Of a stretch of 36,877 nucleotides of DNA, positions 11,195 through 20,732 are shown piece after piece. Position 1 is the stretch's first letter; each line of letters starts with the position of its first letter. The notes beneath the pieces were generated by a model. The model had not been told where the DNA came from. It did not search any database and saw nothing but the letters and a program-made list of their open reading frames with translations. Both the position numbers and the translations under genes were made by a program. The stretch comes from Chromera velia (Eukaryota; Sar; Chromeraceae): the NCBI GenBank assembly GCA_018398765.1, contig JAHBMJ010001008.1, positions 1 to 36,877 of the forward strand, in the 5' to 3' direction.

Positions 11195-14100
11195 TGGGTG
11201 TTCGCGCACGTTTGTGTCCGATTAAGCGAATGCATGTGCGTTGCATCTGCGTGTCTCCTTGTGTCCCTTGAAACCCTCCGTTGGGACATTCTTTCCATGT
11301 TGACTGGTTCTCTTCTCCTCTCTTCTCTTCTCTCTCCCTGCCATCAGCCGTTTCCTTGTTTTCTCTGGTTGAATGAACATGTCTCCTCATGCAGAGACTG
11401 GAGGAACGGAAACAAACGGAAAAGCTGCGGGTGTTCCGATTCCTTTTTTGGATCCTCGCTGCTTCCGTCGGGGTTGCGTGCCTTGCTGTCGTAGCGCTCT
11501 TCTATGTGACAAGAATGGTGAGTGCCTTGCTGTCGTAGCGCTCTTCTATGTGACAAGAACGGTTAGTCGATCGATCTGTCTGTCTGCATGCTCGTGTGTC
11601 CGTCTGTGCTTATCTGTGTTCCTCCCTGCATCTGCATGTTCCCTCCTTTGTTCATTCCCTGTATTTCGCTCTAGCTTTCTGCTTCCTTCCTCCCCCCTTG
11701 GTTCGTGTAGAAAGAGAGAGATTTATTTGACTCCTCTGCCTCTGTCTCTGTCAAGGAAGGGGAAAGGAAAGAAAAGACGATAGAGCCTGTCTCTGTGACT
11801 GGAAGGAGGAGGAAGGCTTGGGAAGGGTGGGCGAAATGATTTGAGCGCTGGTTTTTCTTTTCTGTGTCTGTCTGTCACGAGTTTTGTTTCGGAGGAGAGG
11901 AGAGGGATGCATGAATGCAGATGGATCGAGGGAGGGAGGGGGGACGTCTGGACTGAGTGAGTGTCAAAGAAAGATGGTTTGCGTCATGTGTGGTTGTGTT
12001 GAAAAGGAAGGGATTCTTTTCCATCTTTCCTTGCTTCCTTCCTGCCTTCCTGCCTTCTTTTTCTTCCCTTCCTTCCGTCCTTCCTTCCTTCCTTCCTTTG
12101 TGACTGTCTTCGTTCCTGTGTGCAGCCGCACCAAGAGACATGGAAGTACATGTGGCTATTCACTGACGGTCTCTTTGAAAGCATTTTCTGGTCAGTCCCT
12201 CAGTGCCATCCTGGGCGGAGGGGAGATGAGCCGAGAGGTGGTCGGAGGCTCATTCGGGCGGTCTGTGACTTTCCTTTCTGCTCTGTGATCATTCTTGCTG
12301 CTGCCAAGCAATCATGCGTTCACAATGCTGCAACTTTAGTCGGCTGCCTTTTTGTTTTGTCGACCCCTCTTTTTGTCTATCTGTCAATTTTTCAAATGTG
12401 GCTGTCTCTTTTTTTGTTTCTTTTTTTTTGTGTCCACAAGTCCCTTTCTCTGTGCCTCAGCCCGGTTCTCTCTGTCTTTCTCGTACGAACACTGGGTGAG
12501 AGATGTGAAGTCCAGGAACGTTTGGCACAGGGAGCATAAAGGTGTCGCTACCGGCTTTGCACAAAATTCACCATACGCCGTGATTGACCTCTGGAGGGGC
12601 ATTGCATTACATACAACAGAGCTGTCTTTCCTTCTCTCTCTCTCTCTCTCTCTCTTGGTTTACCTCTGAGGTGGTAAATTGAGTACTGCTTCTCATCACA
12701 AAGTAAGTCCCTTCCCGCAACCCCCTCTCCCCTCTGACTTACTGTCTTTTTTCCGTCTGCAGGTGCGTCTTGGTGGCAATCTGTCTCCTTTGGATTCCAA
12801 ATAAGCACGCGCAACTGTGAGTTGACTTAATTGAGTATTCATTCGTTCAGTGAGGCAGTCGCAGCGAATGGTGGGTCTGACCGAGTCAGAGAGAGTTCGT
12901 TTTCTTTTTGTCGTTCGATCTCTTTCGGTACCCCCTTCAAACCAGGGCTGCTGCTCGGGGGGTCGCTCCTGTCCCATTATTCCCTCTTTCCCGTTTGTTT
13001 TGTTGTTCCCCTCATCTCTCTGTCTCTTGAGTGTGTGCGCGTAATTTTGCGTGCGGGCCTTGAGAGCACCCATGCACAGGCGTCCTCTCAGGATTGAAAC
13101 GGACAGCCTGAAGGCCCACACAGAAGGAAAACAGGAAATTAACGCCTGAAAAAAAACTCAAGAAGAGCCAGCCAGAGGCAGACGCAGAGAAGAACAAACA
13201 CACCGCCATGCAGGGAGGAGAGAGAAGTATGTTCTGAGAGGAAGAAGGAAGAACCGGTGGAAGTTTCATTTCTTGTCTTGGTTTGCAGATACGTCTATAG
13301 CGCGGTTGCAAAGATAGACATCGAGGGATTGGGCGCGACGACAATTGGGAAGAGCGCCCAGGCAGCAGACAAAGACGGTGACGGGGGGGCAGAGACAGGG
13401 AGAACATTGGCCGACAGTGCGACGGGGGGAGGGGACGGGCAGGTCGGGGAACACTCTTCAAGGGGGGCTGTTCGGCAAATGGGGGAGGTGGAAGCTTGGA
13501 GAGAGGAGCTGGACCTGGACGATGATGTGGGTGGGCTTTTTCTTCTTCTCTCTCATTCTTTGTCTGTCTGTCTGATTGCATCTTCTTGGCTTGTTTGTTG
13601 CTTCCTCTGTCTGCTTGGTCTGGTTGTGAGTTCAGCGTCCGACTCCTTGTCCGTCCTTGTCTTTTGGTTTGTCCGTCTGGCGGTCTGGCTGGATGTGTGG
13701 CAGCCTGTCAGTCAGTCAGCCGGTCGGTCGGTCGGTCATGAAAAAAGAAGACAGAGCAGTATGCTGTAAGTGTGATCAGCTAGTTCCCTTCGTTCCCCTT
13801 CTTTCCCCGTGCTTTCCTTCCTTCGTGCCTTCTGTTGATGTCTGTGAGATGAATTCGATCGAGCATGAATGGACAGTACTAATAGATAAGTCCGTCCGTC
13901 CGTTTGTCCTTGCGCCTTCTTTGTGCCTTTTCGCCCTTCTTTCTTTTTTATATTGGTTTGCTGTCTGGTCCTGTCCGCTCCCCCCGTCATGTATGGATGG
14001 TTTTTTCTTTTTGGAATGAAATCGGAGTACTGCGAGAGAGTGGTGTAGTGAGTGGTGGGCAAGCGGCAGACTGTCTACGTGATTGTTTCTGGACGGATCG

Positions 14101-14428
14101 AGGACTGTGCGCAGGGACGGATCGAGCTAGTGCAGCACTTCTCAAATTCTCCCATTCTTCGCTTTTCCACTGTTCTCTGTCTCCCTCTTCTCCCTGCCTG
14201 CAGGATAATGACGACGATGACTTCTCTTCGGTCTGTCTCTGTCGATTTCGTTTGTCCGTCCCTCGTGCATTTCGGCAGGCTCTCCTTAATTGCTCGTCCT
14301 AGCTGACCGTATTTTTTCTTTTCTCGTCAACGAAGAAATCGGAATCGAAGCCCCGGGGCTTGACTTCCTCCGACACAGAGACAACGTTACAAAATCACAC
14401 ACTCACTAACTCATACTCATGCATGTGA
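8072..14428 (+). CDS. TMEM87/LUSTR-type (GOST family) seven-transmembrane Golgi protein
   Basis: Fourteen exons splice with GT-AG sites and matching phases: 8072-8228, 8320-8370, 8431-8460, 8500-8769, 9025-9275, 9803-10062, 10551-10581, 10991-11092, 11395-11517, 12126-12190, 12763-12816, 13289-13526, 14204-14230 and 14336-14428 (TGA). They give 583 residues, close to the usual 550 or so. Residues 1-20 are a signal peptide. A lumenal GOLD-like region follows, with CC at 120-121 and HCDD at 178-181, then GYLPGD at 198-203. About seven membrane helices run from 209 to 463, including NSTGKRP at 265-271 and IIRPTL at 302-307. The C-terminal tail is acidic and Gly-rich. The order of motifs matches plant and animal TMEM87-like proteins of the lung seven-transmembrane receptor family, which act in the Golgi in trafficking and ion balance. 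Intron 3 (39 nt, in frame) and the last intron are the least certain. If exon 13 is terminal, the protein stops at 14302. Confidence 0.85.
10063..11394 (+). repeat. (CT)n, (GT)n and (ATCT)n microsatellites in introns 6-8
   Basis: Intron 6 has (CT)n at about 10175-10199 running directly into (GT)n to 10237. Intron 7 has (CT)n at 10653-10689, (ATCT)n to about 10722 and (GT)n at 10951-10983, ending seven bases before the exon-8 acceptor. Intron 8 has (CT)n then (GT)n at about 11131-11198. Another (CT)n lies in intron 10 near 12632-12656. All have the pyrimidine-then-GT order on the sense strand. Confidence 0.9.
11478..11565 (+). repeat. 44-bp tandem duplication spanning a 5' splice site
   Basis: GTGCCTTGCTGTCGTAGCGC... 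occurs at 11478-11521 and again at 11522-11565, with two differences. The first copy contains the exon-9 end and its donor (AATG|GTGAGT, cut after 11517). The second contains a donor-like ACG|GTTAGT at 11562. Since 44 is not a multiple of three, reading into the second copy meets TAG almost at once. Confidence 0.9.
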
Positions 14429-15107
14429 ATGCACGCTCTCCTTATCGCTCCTGTGTGCTACATTCCTGTCCTTTCGGTTGATGGGTGCAGGGTCCTGGCG
14501 GCAGTAGGGGTGGGGCAGTAAATGCCCACAAAACTGCGTAGCCCTGCGGTCTTGGAATATGAATTTCTGGGCCTCGTTAACCCTTTCAGGCCCTTTCAAC
14601 TGTCACGACTCGCTGCAATGTATTTGTGGAAGCGCGTGAATTTGTTGTTCAAAATATTAATTAATGTCTTATAAGAAAAAAAGGAAAGAGTGCGTTTTCA
14701 ATCGTTGAATTGTTGTAAATTCAAATTATTATTTAATGTTTAAATTATAAATTAATTTGATTGATACATCTATGTTTTTCATTCTGCTGGTTCAGATCGA
14801 TGAAGTGACTGCTAGCTAGAATCTAGCTAGACTCACATTCATTTAGGGGCAAATTAGGGCTAGCTACGACTATCAAGAAACTAATATTTAATCTAGTATT
14901 TAATTTTAATAGTTTGACTAATAGTTTCATACAGGATTACAGGATTATATTGTGTTCGGGGCCGGAGCCGTAGACCTGCGTGCCAGTTATCTGACGTCCG
15001 CCTTAATTGCACCATATATTTATGCACATTACTCTACATCATGCACACATACATGCAACAACACACATCCCATCACGACATATGCATTTCTTGCCTTGCA
15101 CTTTAAA
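14429..15107. other. AT-rich stretch, no gene seen
   Basis: This lies downstream of the membrane-protein gene and contains long A/T-rich runs with a TAGCTAGAATCTAGCTAGA direct repeat near 14811. No coding, RNA or transposon end was recognised. Confidence 0.4.
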
Positions 15108-15115
15108 ACCATTGC

Positions 15116-17076
15116 TAGTGACCATGTTTGATTTGATTTGATTTGATTTGATTTAACTTGAGGTAGGGCTTAAGCTCAAGTCAAATATCCAGTCAGGGAG
15201 GACCTAGTGTTTAAAGACCTATCAAATACGATCAAATATTTGATCAATATAACTTTCAACCTCAAATATGAAGGTCCCGAAAAAACTTTGCAAGTACCGA
15301 TCCGTCACGCATGCTGATTCAAATGAAAAAACCTAAATCTTGATGGTTTGCTCTCAAAAAAAAAAATGTTTTAAGCTGCACTGAAATTGACGTTTCACCC
15401 CTTTTTACTTCATACAGAGGTAAACCGATCAGCTGAACGTTTTTGCGAACAGCTGTGTTGACTTTTCTGGTGCTGAAACATCTTTTACGGCCCCCTTTTT
15501 GGGCGTCTGCAAACATTTTACACCCCGTAAAGACATGTCACACAATCTAACAGGGTCGAACGGGAAGAAGGAGACATTTGTTTTTTGAGCCGGGTACACA
15601 AAAAAAATACTATGGTCCGTGCAAAAGGGGGCAAATGTGATTTAGTGTCAGGTGAAAATACAAAGAGCCGAGGGGGAAGGAGAAACTATTTGTGGCTGTG
15701 AGTATCCAGCAGCGGCAACCAGTTCTTTTCAAACCCAACAGCCAGGGTTGCCGATTTTTTTGGCGGTAGACAAGCTTCATTACCGGTAACCGGTAATTAC
15801 CGGCAGAGTTTGCTGGCAGTTGGCAAATACTTAGCAGAATTCTAACAGTCACTAACACTTTTCAATAACCTAAGTCCTAGGTTATAGGTCAATCAATCAA
15901 TCACTTAAGGCTAGACTTAAGGTCAATTCAAAAAGTCAATGCGTCAATGACAGAAACAGGGAGAGCGAGTAATATGGGAACGAAAGGCAAGTGGACCGTT
16001 GTGTATAATTATAATTAAGCGGACGGGGACAGGGATGGCAAGTATGTAAATGGAAGTTGATTGGGTGGCAATTTGGGCCTCTAACGACGGTCAAGGCCTG
16101 ATATACAGAGAAGCAGAACAGTGAGAGATGAAGCAAAGTCAAAAAAGAGAGTAGTTGTTGGACAGACGCTGTCATAGAGCTGTTAGAACTTTTTGCCACT
16201 TATAGGGGTGAAGCAGTTAAAAATTTTTATTTTTTTAATATTTTTTTTTTTTGTGTGTGAATAGGCTTTTCAAATGCCAATAAACACTTAAAAACATGTT
16301 TTTGAAGGTTGGCGCCGCAGGCGAAATTTTTTTTTTTGGACCCTAATTTTTATTATTTTTTTTGTCGGTAAAAGGAAGGCAGACTGAGGCCATTACCGGT
16401 TACCGGCAATTGCCGGTAGACTAGACCTGTTACCGACCAGAAAAGCAACCCTACCAACAGCAATAGCAAACGTGTGCACGGTTCTCCGTCTCACCCCGTT
16501 GTCATCTCTCCGCAACCAAATAGAAGCCCAGGAGCACCCACTCCTAGAAAGCCGAAAAGCCAGAGAAAAAGCTCTCAGCAGCTCCCACCACCGATCGATT
16601 CGATTCACATTGAAGAAAGTGATTATGATTCATGAAGAAGAGGAAAAGGAAGTGCCATAAAGCTGAGTGATTGTCACCTCAATTTTGGTACGTGCTCTAA
16701 TTTTATCGTATCAATAAAAAGTTATATGTAATTTCAAATCTATTAATTTTACGTTCTTAATCTCTATTAGTACTAGAGTGAGTCTCAGTAACTAGTGTAT
16801 ATACACTGCCACACAGGCATATTTTTTTTACGGAACTGATAAGTTATAATTTTATATATATATTTTTAAATTTTTGAAACACACATCAGAAATGTTCTGA
16901 TAACTATTGTCATGAGAAAAATGATCAGAGTGATAGTAAGTCAGTGACTTAGTGAGGAACCCTAAGAGGTTAACCTCAAATCTTACCTCAAATATCAAAT
17001 ATTTGAGGTTGAAGCTCAAATTAAATCAAATCAAATCAAATCAAATCAAATATAATCAAATCAAACATGGTCACTA
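15116..17076. mobile_element. Non-autonomous hAT-like element, 1961 bp (outer of a nested pair)
   Basis: The left end is TAGTGACCATGTTTGATTTG and the right end is its inverse, ending CAAACATGGTCACTA. The perfect 8-bp duplication ACCATTGC flanks it at 15108-15115 and 17077-17084. An 8-bp duplication with TAGNG-type ends is typical of hAT transposons. The subterminal parts are runs of TTTGA/TCAAA pentamers at both ends. No transposase frame is visible. A second element (15743-16453) sits inside, so about 1.25 kb belongs to the outer element itself. Confidence 0.9.
15743..16453. mobile_element. Nested hAT-like element, 711 bp
   Basis: The left end CAGGGTTGCC and right end GCAACCCTA are inverted copies, flanked by a perfect 8-bp duplication CCAACAGC at 15735-15742 and 16454-16461. 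Near each end lies a TACCGGTAACCGGTA-type palindrome (about 15781-15806 and 16393-16420), a likely transposase-binding site. It is non-coding. It lies entirely inside the element at 15116-17076 and is therefore the younger insertion. Confidence 0.9.
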
Positions 17077-17084
17077 ACCATTGC

Positions 17085-18835
17085 AACTGCCGACAAACAT
17101 GAATACATTTGAATTACAGTCCCGGGATAAGATTAGATTATGCTTGATTTTCTCTATGCATATAATTTTTCTAATTAATCCGGTCATAGGGTGTAACAGA
17201 GTGTTTCGTTCACTGACAATTACTGATATAATGACTAGTATAACGATTGATTCCACTTGATTGGGTCTAGACTCGTGCCTAGACTTGTACGAAGTTATAT
17301 AAAAGTTCTGTTTTTTTTGTGTATGATTCAAGTCGTTCTCAGTCTCATTCTCTGTCCCTCGTGTTACCTCGTATGAGTGCGTAAGGCTTGGAAAGAGGAA
17401 AACAGACAGCTCACAAGTCGCTAACAAGCCAGAAAATGGCAAACGTTGAGTCAGACAGAGACTGCCCAATACCACTGAATGTCTCCTTTGCAGAAAGTCA
17501 GTCACCGTCATTGCGATCTTTCTGAATCTCCGCGGAGGTTGACGCATTGGAGTCTCCTAAAGTCATAAGGAGTCCCCTCTTAGGTCCCCTCACTTCAGCA
17601 CAAGGAGCAGCACCAAAAAAGACAACCAGGAGTCAACAGTGGAAGTAAGACAACTACGAGAGATGGACTCTGACCTGATCTGACTGATCGAGGAGACGCC
17701 TGCAACCTAAGTTGGCAACATTGTGCAAACTTGAAGCAGCGGTGCTTTCCTACCAAATCCTATGCCTGGGGGTGGATGTCAGCCTTTCGGGTTGCCCTCT
17801 TCTTTTAGTGCTAATCAAACAAGCCGCGTTGAAACTTCACGGCCACAGCGGCTGCCAGCTAGTTTTCAGAAGGCAAAGCTTTGTGAATGAAGAAAATCGG
17901 AGGAGACGGTAAAAATCTGGGGGCGTGATTTAAAGAGGATTCCGCCCGGAGCATGATGGGGATTGCACAACACGTGCAGGCCTTTCAGGCAACCTTTGAG
18001 TCCTTCTCATAGCAATACACACGATTGACAGCTCGGTATATATATAGCCAGTCAGAAAGGGGAAAGGGAAACAAAGCAGGGGGAGAGAAGAACATCGATA
18101 AGAGGGGGTAGGTCGTACGGCTCCGACCTGATGCCTTGCAAGCTGATATAACAGCTAGCATGACAGCTCTGACTAGAAGCCGGGGGCATGTATAGATGAG
18201 CGGAGTCCGACTATATCTTTGGTTGAAAGTCAATCACTTCTATTACTGGGAAGGATTGATCGATTCGTTCTTACGTTTTGATCTAGGTTTTTGCATGTGT
18301 TTTCTCCCCTGGGGAGGAATGGCTGATCCTAGTATGGTAGTAGTACCCTGACTGACTCATTATTCACAGTGATTCACTCATGTCGAACCATCCGACTTAA
18401 ACGCTGGACTAGACGCTCGAAGTTCAGAATGGACGGATGGCGATAATGTCTTACCTTTTGAATGTTCTTTTTCCATCTCCCAAGTACATCTCCCGCCCCC
18501 CCTCTCCACCGGTCTTCCTGTCTGCCTCTACTGCCTGAGAGTCTCCGTTGCAGTCATTACACTCCTCCACAGAAGGGAAACGATATCAGCAATTGAGAAA
18601 GCATCTTCTAGATGCAGAGTGTTTAGAGTTGCAAGAATGAAGCTCCCTCCCGTTATATGATGTAGGTCTGGCAAAGGGGCAATAAAGCATTGTCCTAGAC
18701 TCATGCATTGCATGATGGCCTATAGACCGATTAATAATAATAATCATATGATGATGATGTATGAGATTTTAACCCCGGAATTAATTCTAAACTTTAATTT
18801 CTAGTTTGATTTATAGTAAAAAAACTTAGAAAAGT
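17085..18835. other. 1.75-kb stretch with no recognisable gene
   Basis: The longest open frame (17074-17547, minus) overlaps the end of the hAT-like element, has a mixed composition and carries no motif, so I do not call it. A short (AAT/ATG)n run lies near 18730-18765. Confidence 0.4.
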
Positions 18836-18843
18836 ATATGTAT

Positions 18844-19043
18844 CTAGGGGTAATTTTCAAACAAAAAAACAAACAAAAAAAAAGCTCTCCAGACCAATTT
18901 TTTTTTTTTTTACAAGAATCACAACCATGGTGGGGATACAAAAACACTAGGGAACCGCATATTTCTTACATAAAAACAAAAAAAAAAATAAAAACAAAAA
19001 AGTGAAAATGACCATTTTTTTTTTTTTTGAAAATTACCCCTAG
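18844..19043. mobile_element. 200-bp MITE with 8-bp target duplication
   Basis: It starts CTAGGGGTAATTTTCAAA and ends TTTGAAAATTACCCCTAG, a perfect inverted repeat of at least 18 bp. ATATGTAT occurs immediately outside both ends (18836-18843 and 19044-19051). The interior is A/T homopolymer-rich and non-coding. The size and 8-bp duplication suggest a hAT-like MITE. Confidence 0.92.
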
Positions 19044-19051
19044 ATATGTAT

Positions 19052-19426
19052 GTTTCTGACTGACAGTGACTGTATGTTTCTGACTAGCTCTAAGGGATTA
19101 GATCTAGGTAGCCTTCATGATGCCGGCAAGTACTATGAAGGGGTTCTTATAGGAGAAACACGTTCTGCTTGCTTGTGCCCAATAAGGATCGAGCAGTTTC
19201 TCTCATTCGGGGTAAACGAGATGGCGGTACATGGTACGTGCGTCGCTGCTAAATCGACTTGTGCATGCAATCAGAGAACTCGTGCATGCAATCAAGTCAG
19301 TTAATTTATATCAATTACTTTCGTATTGTAGCTTTCTGTGCCCCCTTTCTCTGCATGATAGAAAAGTCTGATACTACGTCAAGAGTGTAAGGGAGGAGTT
19401 TCACATTCTCAGTCTTTTTGATCAAC
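19052..19426. other. Short intergenic stretch
   Basis: This lies between the MITE and the 3' end of the minus-strand AT-hook frame. No feature was recognised apart from a TATGTTTCTGACT direct repeat near 19048 and 19073. Confidence 0.35.
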
Positions 19427-20524
19427 TCATTCACTGTGGGGAAACAAAATGATGAACACAACCATCTGAAGGAGCTCTCTCTTGGAGATCACCATCGGAA
19501 TGGTGGTCGCCTTCATCCCCCCTCGCTTCAGGAAGTCAATTAGCCTTCCGTTCATCTCATCGTCATCTGTGCTAAGCCCCTCTTGCTCTGCCTATGCAAT
19601 CATCTTGGTAAGCAGAGCGTCGGTGAACGCATTAAGCTTTCGCTTCTCACTGTCTGTGTTGTCAGGGAGCCTGCTAAAAAGCTTTTTGAATCCGCATACC
19701 AACCTGACGGAGGTGCAGGGTCTCAGCAGGTTAGTCAGTCTCTCGGCTGCTTCTACTCTCTGGTCTCCCTTCGTCTTATTCTTGGATCCAGGTGGTCTGC
19801 CTCGTCCTCTGTTTTCCTGCTTCTCTTCTTTGTCTCCTGTTTTTTGTCTCTTTGAGGGCGTAACGGTTTCATCGCCTGCTTCTTGGTCAACCTGAATGGC
19901 AACCTCTCGATCATCAGGTCGACCAAAGGATGGAGACTTGACTCTGGGCTCTAGGTCCCTGTCCCTCTATCTCCTCAGGATTCGGCTGTTGGTGGCTGCT
20001 GCTACTGCCACTGCCTGTATTCCTTCTTTCTGCTCTTCTTTGTGCTCATTCTCAGGAATCTCCCCTTCTTTTTCTTTCCTCGCCTCTTCATAGTGACCCT
20101 CGAATCTGACCGCCCTCTTCAGTACTCTGTCAACCTTGTCTATATTATAATCGCAGGCATCCATAAGTTTGCCCAGACCTGACAAAGACACCGACAAGAG
20201 GTCTCTGGAGGATTATAACGATCGTTCTGTCTTCTTTTTGAATCGCCCCCAATTCCCCTCATATATGTCATATCTCGGAGAAAAAATGGGAAACGTTCCA
20301 TGCTCTAGGTCGAAGGCCCACTTGATCAAGGCGTCCATGAGGAGAAGGACATCCGTCCCGGAATCCCACACTTCCTTAAACTCAGGGTAGTACACTGTGG
20401 AGGGAATTGCGCTTCTCCCGTATGAGATGGAGTTTCTGACAGACAGATAGACACTAGCAGACAGTTTAACCGACAGAATGACAGACACAGACACGCATAC
20501 GAACATACACCCATGCAGACACAA
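19427..20524 (-). pseudogene. AT-hook protein frame with internal TAR codons
   Basis: One minus-strand frame runs about 366 codons from 20524 to a TGA at 19429-19427. It is interrupted only by TAA (20215-20213), TAG (19969-19967) and TAG (19594-19592), with no frameshift. Composition is protein-like throughout. The middle part is Glu/Lys-rich (HYEEARKEKEGEIPENEH), followed by an AT-hook, RGRGRPPGSKNKTK, which binds the minor groove of AT-rich DNA. The C-terminal part (LTNLLRPCTSVRL) is helical. The first 30 or so codons look non-coding, so the true start may be near 20440 or in an upstream exon. I do not recognise the family. It lies head to head with the LINE, 208 bp from that element's first ATG. 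It is either decayed or uses TAR as sense. Confidence 0.55.
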
Positions 20525-20732
20525 GATAATAGCTAAGAAATCAGTCGATCGTCCGAGGATTCATGCTCATACTGTCTTTTGCGAGCTGTTTTCTATCTTC
20601 TACGAGCTGCGCTCTCAGAGCGAATCAGAACGAAAGCTTCCCGAGAAGAAAAGGTGAAGAGACGGCAAAGTTTTGGACACACGTGCAACAGTCAAAAATC
20701 CTTAGCCGTCTTACTTTTTCTTTGTGGTCAGA

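Noticed and set aside
10011..11390. His-Thr or Arg-Glu repeat frames on the minus strand of the TMEM87-like gene
   Set aside because: These are antisense translations of intronic (GT)n and (CT)n repeats.
14204..14302. Exon 13 read through to TAG at 14302 as the gene end
   Set aside because: It remains possible, but splicing at 14231 to 14336 gives a Ser/Thr-rich hydrophilic tail ending in TGA with an in-phase, pyrimidine-rich acceptor, so I prefer that model.
17074..17547. 157-codon minus-strand frame beside the hAT-like element
   Set aside because: It overlaps the element's end and target duplication, has no recognised motif and shows mixed composition.
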